Part shown: in pieces, positions 21,001 through 31,841 of the stretch
Layout of the letters: each line of letters starts with the position of its first letter
Position numbering within the stretch: the first letter of the stretch is position 1
NCBI GenBank assembly: GCA_013115125.1
Contig: JABANN010000307.1
Coordinates: 1 to 40,741 of the forward strand
Origin: Perkinsus olseni
Lineage: Eukaryota; Perkinsozoa; Perkinsida
DNA length: 40,741 nucleotides
Direction of reading: 5' to 3'
Program-made: the position numbers and the translations under genes
Notes under the pieces: model-generated
What the model was told of the DNA's origin: nothing
The model's input: only the letters and a program-made list of their open reading frames with translations
The model's database searches: none

Positions 21001-21486
21001 GGGGCGGTGCAATCACTACAAACAAGAACTGACGGACGGACTCAGCGCTGTGAGAGGAGATTCAGAACTCGCAGAGGGTATCAAATATTGCAGTGGAAGC
21101 AGCCATCCTCCAGTCCAGCTGAGAGCACAACCTCCGAGACGTACTCACCGTGGGTAGGGATCCGAGACGCGATCCTTGAAAAGCTTGGCGAACTCTTCGC
21201 GAGAAATTCTCCTACCTGACAAAATGGAACATGAAAAAGTTCCGTAAATGTCGCCCAAATGGAATTGGTAGAGCCTCTCGAAGAAGCAGTCCGAAGAGCC
21301 CAGGAAGGCGAAAAAGCGCCATGTTGACAAAAAGTCACCTCCGGCGGTCTCCATGCAGCAGCCAATGTTCAAACCGCGGCCGGTTGATTGGTCCTCGATA
21401 GCAGCGAGGAAGTTGGACTCGAACGAGAGCCTTCGTCTCAATCTCGGCTTTGCTTCCTGATTCTCGCCATGAGCGGTGGAAGGCAT
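18077..21486 (-). CDS. Wax ester synthase/diacylglycerol acyltransferase (WS/DGAT)
   Basis: Eight exons sum in frame to 518 residues: 21486-21339, 21215-21149, 20902-20462, 20400-20151, 19924-19793, 18807-18403, 18349-18305 and 18145-18077 (stop TAA). The acyltransferase motif KLHHALADGASS (HHxxxDG) is in exon 3; exon 4 has a membrane segment (VPWAIYMLLIFSV) and the family stretch KVNDVILALLAGAARRYL; exon 6 has VTNVPGPRDS and VVTYNGQ. Known enzymes esterify acyl-CoA to fatty alcohols or diacylglycerol, making storage wax esters or triacylglycerol at the ER. The N-terminus (RRRLSFESNFLAAIED) matches the usual start of the family. The 985-nt intron before 18807 may hide another short exon, since the region after the family's GN position is short. 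Confidence 0.87.
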
Positions 21487-21645
21487 CAGCCGGAAAAAAT
21501 TTACTTTCCTAGTCGGGACATCATCAGACTACTGCGCTGGGAAAATCCAACCCGTAACAGCCAGACGTAAATCGTCGCTACTCCAGCGCACTGTAATTCA
21601 ACATAAACCATACAGGACACGACCCACGGCTCCATGACCCATGCA

Positions 21646-22339
21646 TCACGGAAATGTCTTCTTCGTCATGACGATGTAAAAGGCTTCGCGAGTGATTCGC
21701 CACTTGCCGCTCACGCACAGGTCTTCTCGATCCGGATCCGAAGTCGCTTGTCGGACCACTTCGGTGATCTCCTCGACCGAAAGATTCTCTCCGACCTCCT
21801 TGGCCATCCTCTCGACGTCCTGCACGCTGATGTAGTTTTTATCTGACCGCGCGCCACGAAAATAGGGATGCATGTCCAAGAACCGTCGACGGCCTACTGT
21901 CCACGTCAATAAGACGGAAGAGCTTGTCAACCTCGTCCTGGGAAATCTGACCATCATCCGCTTGCTTGCCGCTCAACAACTCGAGGAACTCCTCAAAGCT
22001 GAGAGACGCATTGCCGTCCCTGTCCAGCTCTGATAGCATGGTGAAGATGGTCTCACTCTTGGACCTGAGCAATAGGGAGCCAGACTCCTAATCAAAGCAT
22101 GCGTATTTTCCGGTTTTTTAATCAGAATCAGAAGCCCCACACAAGTACTCATATCCAAGGCTCTTCATCGCAGCTTTCAACTCGGCCAAGCAGATCTCTC
22201 CAGAAGAGTCGGTGTCAAAGAGATCAAAAGCTTCCTTCAGCTCCTCAATCTCGTCCTGCTTCAGACCGGGGCGCTCATAATCTTGAGGGTTGAAAGTACT
22301 GCCTGGCTGCAATGCCTTGTGCTGACTCGAAGCTGGCAT
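21646..22339 (-). CDS. Centrin-like EF-hand protein
   Basis: Three exons (22339-22149, 22064-21898, 21842-21646) give 184 residues. It begins with a short Ser/Gln-rich tail, then RPGLKQDEIEELKEAFDLFD and AMKSLGYE, diagnostic of centrin rather than calmodulin. EF1 (DTDSSGEICLAE) and EF2 (DRDGNASLSFEE) look able to bind calcium. EF3 (DVDNKNYISVQD) lacks the loop glycine and the final glutamate, followed by the centrin phrase MAKEVGENLSVEE. EF4 is degenerate with an insertion (SDPDREDLCVSGKW). The protein ends KKTFP, close to the usual KKTSLY end. Centrins act in basal bodies, the spindle pole and contractile fibres. Only 159 bp separate its stop from the WS/DGAT start. Confidence 0.9.
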
Positions 22340-22577
22340 TACAACACGCTTGAAATCGACAAAAATGACACCCGACGCCGCCGTGGCCCTCCCTCAACCT
22401 TCTAATGACCAGCCAGCTCAACGCAACTCCACCGAAAAACTCCACCGCAGTGGCTGGTGTTGACTGGAGGTTGACATTACAACGACTCTAAACTGACAAG
22501 AAGGACCCTCCACACTGCTGTGACCCTCACGCGACCTTCCAATGATCAGCCAGTCCAACGCAACCCCACTGAAAAAA
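22335..22577. repeat. Tandem duplication of the centrin 5' flank
   Basis: About 105 bp starting at the centrin ATG (22335-22440) is repeated at 22473-22577, offset about 138 bp. Shared blocks include CATTACAAC, CCAGCCAG and CAACGCAA, at roughly three quarters identity. The copy therefore duplicates the presumed 5' UTR and promoter. Confidence 0.65.
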
Positions 22578-22594
22578 GCAAAAATAGAAACACG

Positions 22595-25447
22595 TCACAG
22601 TTTGCCACGTCTCATCAGCATGGTTCTGCGCACCTGCTCCGGCACCCCCCGGGACCACGGCGCTCGGCGGGCCTCCTCCAACAGAGCCTCATAGACCTTA
22701 CCATCCTTCCGCCCCAGTGTTGAGCCCAACAATTGCTGGTCCGAATACTCGAAGGCATCCACTGTCGAGATAGCAATGGGCCGTAGCCCTCTCACCAAGC
22801 TGAGCAGGTCCTCATGCTGGCCTTGCCGAGGGCTCCACTCCGGCAAGAGGGACATGCCAGAGGACGGCATAGAGACAACGCAGTAAGAGTACACTGATAT
22901 CAACTTCTGGACCACATCGACTGTCTCGGTGCTTCCAAGAAGAGGTGCCAACTTCTCCAGACGAAGGAAGGCCCAGCGGGCCAGTATCCACTCGCCGTAG
23001 GCTCGGGCCGCCACGATGTCACAGACGCTGTCGCACCGGTTCCGAGCGATTTCATGCGTCCTGTGAGCTCGCCTCCGTAAATCGATCGAAATCGGTATCG
23101 AAGATTCGTCTTCCTCATGAAAAAAGGAGCCCTGCGCGAGCCCTCTCATCTTGCGGCCAGCGTATGATAGCAAAACCTGGACATCTCCCTCCGCCGTCAC
23201 GCGCCACAAATTATCCAAGCTGATCTTCGCGATGCCACTGTTGAGCAAATACCCATTGCCGCCACAGCAGCGTCGGAGGTCCTCGATAAGATCAGCAGAG
23301 AGTGTGCACGCTACTCCCTTCAATGCACCAATCAGCCACTCAGGCTGCCGGTCAAGGGCAGCGTCAAGGAGTAGCCACTGACCAGCGAGTTTCAAGACGT
23401 AAGCTGAAGCTATGCCCCGTAGAAGTCTCAAGGCCTGGGCATCATGGTCCATGAGCCGAGCCTCTCTAATGGGGTCCAATGGTGATCGACCCTGACGGCG
23501 CACGCAAGAGTACCTAGCAAGAAGCTGTCTGTAACCACCACAGCTCGCGAGCAATCGAAGTGTTCCCGCGTTCCGGGAAAGGTGGTCACTCCGCGAGAAA
23601 GCGTCGCTACAGAGAAAAGAAGAAGCATTCCAACTATGTATGATTGTAGTGATGCGTCTTCGGCATGGACCTTGTCGAACGATCAACAAAAGAGGACCAA
23701 GAAAACGCTTCCACCCAGCCCGCAAGCACAAGCGGAAGGACGTGCATCGCCAATCCCAAGTGTAGCTGTTCCGAAGGCCAGCGGCTGGCCAATAAACGGC
23801 AGTAACGTAGAATCTACTCGAACCTGACCTCGTAGCGATGGTGGCGGCCTTCGCCAATACTCCGCCGGAGAGAGCGATCCAACCGGCCCTCGTAGCCACC
23901 ATAGATGAATGCTCCAGTCTCTTGTCGGCCGTCGGATTGGCGATAAATTTGCCATCATGGGATACCTGAGGAACACCATCTTTACTCCTTCATAAAAACA
24001 AACGGTTTGAAACAAGTTGCTTCAACAACTCTCTACTGTGGCGGGGAGAACGCACTGATGCAGATTGGGCCATTCGCCGTCCCAACCTAGAGGCAAGGCC
24101 CCACCTACCTCCCCCTTGCCAGCTAGTAGAGCATCGAGGGGCACTCGGAGGTGGTCGAGCCTCATCCAGCCGGAATCATGAAAATCTTCTCCCATCTTAG
24201 GTCCGAGTTCGCCCAACTGGATACCTGGCCGGACACAGTGGTCCGCGTCTCGAAGGGTAACGATGAAGCCAGCTACGCCATGATCACCGTCAGGCAGCAG
24301 CAGCCGGGCGTACCTGGCCGATATGAACTGTGCTAGGAACATTTTCACGAGACCCACACAATAGCGTGCGTCGCGCCGAGGGCCAATCCACCCGGCCACC
24401 ACTTAGTGGCAGTCAAGGTCGGAGTGTTCAACCGGAAGCAAGGTCCGCCATCGTCAACAACGAAGGTAGCCGTGGTCTCAAGGCCTCTCACATTGGAGCC
24501 GTGGCCGAGCTCTGTCTGGCAGTACCTAGCCAACCCACCGGTGTTCGCTACGCTTCTTCCAAGCCTTACGAGCCCACGACTTCCATCGTCATCACTTTCG
24601 GTATCCACTCTCTCTTCTGCGTCTCCGAGCCTTGTCCAACGATGGCTTGCAGGAAGGGGACCATCGAGTCCCACATCCCCGAGCTGTCAGGGACGATCTC
24701 GGACATCCACACGACCTCCAAGGGGTCCGCTGCCGACGCCGTGCCTGGACGGGAACCTTCTGTCGGTGCTGAGGTGTGGGAATGCAGGTGAGGCCTGACC
24801 GAGGAGATGACCTACGAGATCGGACTCCAATCGAAGACGTCGTGGAGGACGAGCCAAGACTTCGTTCTATGGCCGATTCCCATGCCAGGTCCCACCTTGC
24901 TCGTGCCAGTAGGCATGAGACGATCTTCAAACGCTAATCAAGTTCAACCGAGATCATAGAAAACAGGATTGTCTTCAACACATGAGAATAAAACGTGGGA
25001 GCGTTCCAGTGGATCAGCAGTCTACTGAGCACTCCCACCAGTCAAGGCCTACCTATAGAGATCGAAGATTGCCCCGATTTATTGCATTAACAGACACGGG
25101 ACAGTCTGCGAACGCTCATCGAGTTCCGGTTCACGCTGGGTGCCCAGTAAACCTCTCCTGGGTTCCAAGTGCGCTCCCAGGATAATTTTTACACGTTAGA
25201 ATCAATCCTGGGAGCGTTCCTGAATTTCATGGGAGGTCTGTTGAACCCTCCAACCAAGGGCCCCTCACGAAGCCTACCTATGAAGATCGAAGAATCTCTG
25301 TAAAGCAGCGGCAGCACGGTCATCTCTACTCTGGCCAGCAGGGTCCACTTCAAGACGGTCGGTTAGGTGGCCCATCCATCGACGACGTCGCTGCCTGCGG
25401 GGGTCACAGCCGTCCAGCAGGAACGTGAGCGATTCCGTCAAGGGCAT
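22595..25447 (-). CDS. ACOX: Peroxisomal acyl-CoA oxidase
   Basis: Six exons sum in frame to 570 residues: 25447-25278, 24683-24570, 24525-24358, 24313-24109, 23965-23829 and 23513-22595. Family landmarks appear in order: [79 protein letters not shown] (the catalytic Glu region) and [18 protein letters not shown]. The enzyme is an FAD protein that makes trans-2-enoyl-CoA and hydrogen peroxide in the first step of peroxisomal beta-oxidation. The C-terminus is GKL, a weak PTS1-like end instead of SKL. Compared with animal ACOX about 50 residues are missing after the N-terminal helix, between exons 1 and 2. Intron 5 (23514-23828) is 315 nt with no stop in frame. Confidence 0.9.
25044..25296. repeat. 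Duplicated exon-1 end and donor inside ACOX intron 1
   Basis: 25044-25070 and 25269-25296 share AGCCTACCTAT and AGATCGAAGA. On the minus strand both read CTTCGATCT, four bases, then ATAG|GTAGGC or TAG|GTAGGC. The left copy (donor at 25052) is inside the intron and repeats the real donor at 25277 at an offset of 225 bp. Confidence 0.65.
25172..25216. repeat. Perfect inverted repeat in ACOX intron 1
   Basis: Arms CGCTCCCAGGAT (25172-25183) and ATCCTGGGAGCG (25205-25216), 21-nt loop. A related GGGAGCGTTCC lies at about 24996-25006, as part of a local duplication. Confidence 0.75.
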
Positions 25448-25858
25448 AGCGCCAATCAACTTGAGGAAGCGACGCGAGGCTAGGTAACGGCAGGTGGGAG
25501 GTAAGGTGTGAACCAAAATGAGCCGCAAAGATGCGACGATTATATATGAGTAACATCGCTCAAAGCTCGGACAAATTCACCCATTTCGATAATCGTTCAG
25601 TGCAGCCCGCGACGTCCAACCCTCTTGTCACGTGGCCGATCAACAGCATTAATGCCTTTCTGAGAGTGGCTCAGCCGCATCTGGCTCCTCAGGGGTCCTC
25701 CCCGCGTGATGCACATCTTCTGGCTTGCGTGATTGCCGTCAAAACCTGTCGACCTCTGCCCAGCGTACCCGTCGCTTTGGGGGGCCAGCAGTGAACTCAG
25801 ACTAGCGTCACACGGCCTTGCGGCAGCCACCTTCCCTGTAGGGTCTTGGGTGTCGTCT
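25448..25858. promoter_or_regulatory. Divergent strand-switch region (ACOX / PTGES2)
   Basis: A 411-bp spacer between head-to-head start codons of ACOX (minus) and PTGES2 (plus). Genes on each side all point away from it. It has an AT-rich step (GATTATATATGAG near 25539) and no supported exon. It is expected to hold both promoters or a shared bidirectional one. Confidence 0.55.
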
Positions 25859-26976
25859 ATGTTTACTCGTCTTGGATCAAGGCGTCTCTGTGCTGCGGCG
25901 GGAGGCGTGTCGAGGCTTCCTGAGGTTAACATCTATCAGTATGAGATCTGCCCCTACTGTAACAAAGTTAAGGCTTTCTTGGATTGGCAACAGGTGAGGA
26001 GGTTGGGTGATATCTTTGAAACGGGAAGATACTAGGTTGAGGTGGTAAGATACAGAATAGCTCGGGTTGTGACTCGTGCGGCGTCTCACTGTCTGTGATC
26101 TATCTCTTATTCTCAGGTTCCTTACAAGACTATGGACGTGAATCCTCTCACCAAGGGTGAGATACGATTCAGCAAGGACTACCGGAAGGTCCCCATTGCC
26201 TTCATTGATGGCATCCAAGTAGCTGGAACCCGTCGCCTTCTTGGAGGAGGCTCCTCCTGCTGCCAGCTCGCCTCAGGTCAACGACTCCACTGAGATTATC
26301 AAGAAGCTCGTCGAGGCACTAGGCCGAGAGAACGTCAGCCAGCAGCTGCAGGAGCCTGAGATCAGCAAATGGGTCGACTGGACCGACAAGAAGCTCGCGG
26401 TGTTGCTCTTCCCCAACCTCACACGAACCTTTGGAGAGTCGTTCGAGGCCTTCGGCTACATTATGAATATCCCGCACATGTGGTTACCTATGAAGATGGT
26501 GAATCGACTGGTTGGTGGCTGGGCTATGTGGATGGCTAATGACAAGATACGGAAGAAGTACAACATAGACGATGAGCGAGAAGATCTACTCAAATGCATT
26601 GACGTAAGAAGTGGCCTGATTCCGCTCTTATTGTTAGTGAACAGGAGTGGACGGTCGACTTGGCCGCAAGAGGGGGGAAGTTCCACGGCGGTACCAAACC
26701 CGATCTTGCCGATGTGGCTGTGTGAGTGACTGTGAGCGGTGGTGCTTTCGAGTAGGTGAAGGCCAGGTACGGCTGCATAAGATCCCTTGAAGGCTTCACA
26801 ACTCACCATTGGCTACTCAGAAACCACACAGACCTCCTCACATGGTTAGTACTATTGAAGTAGTAGGTGAGGGAAATGAGGTACTCCCCAGGTACAATAC
26901 GATGTTTCGAGCTATGCCGGAGTCCAGTCGGTTGGACCGAGTTTTTGCCTCCCCTATCAAGAGTTCAACTGCATGA
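25859..26976 (+). CDS. PTGES2: Prostaglandin E synthase 2-like (glutaredoxin-GST fold)
   Basis: Six exons sum in frame to 267 residues: 25859-25993, 26117-26218, 26277-26603, 26645-26721, 26767-26844 and 26892-26976. A short Arg-rich leader (RLGSRRLCAAAG) suggests a mitochondrial or membrane-targeting start. Next is a glutaredoxin-like domain with YEICPYCNKVKAFLDW (CxxC active site) and RKVPIAFIDG (cis-Pro loop), then VNDSTEIIKKLV and an all-helical GST C-terminal domain with GGTKPDLADVAVYGCIRSLE, the family signature. Animal mPGES-2 isomerises PGH2 to PGE2 in vitro and binds glutathione-haem; the protist role is unknown. It is shorter than the human protein (377), lacking the long N-terminus. 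Confidence 0.88.
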
Positions 26977-27089
26977 CGTTGACTGTGGCCGGTCTTCGAT
27001 GAATTTTTGAGTGATTTTCGACATGTTTCTGCCTTTTGGTTTTTCTTGAGTTGCCCTCCGCCCTACCTCTTTCAGAGCTCCTTGTTATC

Positions 27090-28353
27090 ATGCCTTCAGC
27101 ACAGCGATGGAAGTGCCGCCTACTGTTCTCTCGGATTGATTTGACCCAAGAGAAGGTTGAGGTGCTTCGTCTACCCCACCCCAGCGACGGCAAGCTAGCC
27201 AACTTCCTCCTCACCTCAGCTGGCAGGTGGGGAGGGCAGGTCTCCGGCTTATCGCTTTGCAATCTGTCGGTGTAGATTGTTCGAGGTCAACTCTTTCGAG
27301 CGGAGCGGTTACAATCGTGGTAGCATCTTTGTGGGTCATGAGACCCTCGTTCGAGACCCTCATGTCCTCCTGGGGACGGAGGTCGCCCCTGTGATGGTCC
27401 TGCTGCCGTACCTGGTGAGCCAGAAAGGAAACCAGGATAGGTTGGTATGGTTGGATCAGCGTCTGTTCATCCTGAGCGACAGATTCGTTACCTTCACGGA
27501 CATCATCCTCGGGGCTAGCACTGAGTACAGCGATTGTAGGGAGGCCTTCAAGCATATGGTCTGCTGCTTTTGACGCTGCTGCTCTCATGAGCTTGTTTCA
27601 GGTTACGCTGTGCCGTGATGGCCTCGAGAAACAGCTCGCTTGTGTGTGTGAAACCAAGGCCGTCTCCAAGGATGCTGAGGTAGTTGCGGAATTTGAGTCC
27701 GTCGCTGCTAGTGTCCCTCGCCCTCGCCCTCTTCAGGAGAAAGTCTATCGATTCAGTCTCGAGCGTTTGGCTGCTTGGCTGGCCGTGATTGTGCGGAAGA
27801 CTACCGAGCAGGTTCCGCCTGGAGTTGGTCGGCGTACCGCTGTATCTTCTGAGTCAGGCTATCTCCTCGGCCTTGTACTTCACTGAAGTTGGCGAGTGCG
27901 CTACTGAGGAGCTGAGAAGGGAGAGGCTCTCGAGGTTCATGTGTGAGGTGTGAGCGAAGGAGCGCCTCGATGGGACTACTTTATTCTCAGTTGTGCTACC
28001 ATTTTGCGATGGGTGATGCTGATCTGGTTGCCAAAGTGGCTCGGCGCTTGGATGTTGGTGAGAGCTTGTCGGAGACCATTGGCAGGGTAGCTCTCTATTA
28101 GATGTCTCCAAAGCGTTGGTCCCGTCGCCTGCGAAGAAAGTGAGCCCTCCTGCTGTGGAGACAGCTCCGGTGAATCAGAAAAGAATCAGACCCAGCGAGG
28201 TAAGAGTAGTTACGGATGAGGCATAGGGATCGTCAGTATCAGCAGGCGAATAAGGTTGACGCTAAGCGAGCCAGACTAGAGCAGGCCGCTAAAGGTTGTA
28301 AGAAGATATCTTCCTTCTTCACGAAGCTTCCAAGCAAGAGCAGCAGCAAGTAG
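27090..28353 (+). CDS. RNASEH2B: Ribonuclease H2 subunit B
   Basis: Eight exons sum in frame to 290 residues: 27090-27226, 27276-27486, 27602-27679, 27737-27811, 27858-27947, 27991-28057, 28102-28199 and 28237-28353. The N-terminal triple-barrel part contains VLRLPHPSDGKLANFLL, FEVNSFE and SIFVGHETLV, then APVMVLLPYL and WLDQ, as in RNASEH2B. The middle helices include LCRDGLEKQLACVCETK and SSALYFTEVGECATEELR. The C-terminus KKISSFFTKLPSK is a PIP-box-like PCNA-binding motif at the place where human RNASEH2B has its own. The subunit is non-catalytic and helps RNase H2 remove ribonucleotides from DNA. Intron 27680-27736 (57 nt) has no stop in frame. Confidence 0.87.
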
Positions 28354-28467
28354 CCTTTTTGAGACGCATGCTTGCTCTAATTAGTTTCATGCATGTACTC
28401 ATTCTCTGTGTTTTATTTTTGCCTTCGCTAAGGTAATGTCTTGGTTGTAGGTTTACTCCTGTGTATA

Positions 28468-30780
<2,313 letters not shown>

Positions 30781-31841
30781 AAAGGTTCTTCATCCGCTTC
30801 CTCTCCTCTTTCGGTTGTTTCCTTCGACGCTGACAGGCCGCGAAGCCCGATGGTTACTGCTGTCTGAAGTGAGGAGCTTTTACTTTGTCCGACTACTTCG
30901 GTACAGCTGTTGTATATAAACCTTTTCGGTCGCTGTCGTTCATCATACACCGAGTCAGAGTGGGTCGTCTTTATTCGTTCCTGCCATAGTTGCTCGCTGT
31001 TTGTAGCGCTACTGCTACCAAAATACGTCATTTTCACATTAATATTCCTCGACTTATGTCAAAGACCAAAATTGAGACGATTAAAGTCGTCGTCCGGTCG
31101 TCTTTCTTGCCGCCAATTCTGGCCATGCCATATGCTGCTTACGATTGTACCTGATGATGGATCCTTGGTGGTTCAGCAGCTGCAGCAGATCGACAATAAC
31201 ATCCCATTAGGGTGTATCACCCCGCTGTTATTGCGCTCTCGCGTCAGCCGCTGGCACCGTCACCGCTGCTAGCAGCTCCATCGTCATGTTCCTCATTTCT
31301 AGTGTTTTGTCTACCGCACGTATCGAGTATAAATCTTAACTGTGATCGCCTCTTCCCTCATCAAAGCACGGTCGAATGCCCTCCCGCCTACCAGACCGTT
31401 GATATTAATTTTGTGGCCTCACTGACCGGAAGACTGGATCGGTCTTTCCCTTTTTGTCTTCTTCAAGGTCGCAAATGCCGTCGCAAAGGCGGTCAGAATT
31501 CACAAGTGAGGCCGAGAAGACCACAGTCGCCAATTATTGTTATTACCGTTACTGCGTGTGTGGTATACGATCACCTACTACTACCAGTGTGGTAGAGAGA
31601 GGATAAGCAGCAAAAGCATAAGCCCCGCAGCCAGGGGAATGACGTTTGTTGAGGTTGACTTTACTACCATTGGGTAAAATGACGTACGGCTACCGTAGTA
31701 GAGGATGACCCTTTACCAATCACCTCTTCTTCAATTTCCTCACTGAAAAATTCGCTCCAGATAGTAACTTCGGTGTTGAGTTTAAGTAGCTATTAATGGC
31801 TGGGAGGGGCAGCGGACGTTCCCAGTTTGTGTTTGGACACA
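30781..31841. other. Spacer between DDX5-type helicase and NUP160
   Basis: About 1.06 kb of plus-strand 3' and 5' flank. Short open frames show no family similarity. T-rich stretches and two TATAAA-like strings (near 30914 and 31328) occur, but nothing ties them to a start site. Confidence 0.4.

Noticed and set aside
26219-26276. Apparent frameshift in PTGES2 (CAAGTAGCTGG) suggesting programmed frameshifting
   Set aside because: A normal 58-nt GT-AG intron joins FIDGIQ to VNDSTEII in phase 0 and matches the family, so no frameshift is needed.
30781-31841. TATAAA-like strings and T-rich runs as promoters or terminators
   Set aside because: Nothing links them to start or end sites, and such strings are expected by chance.
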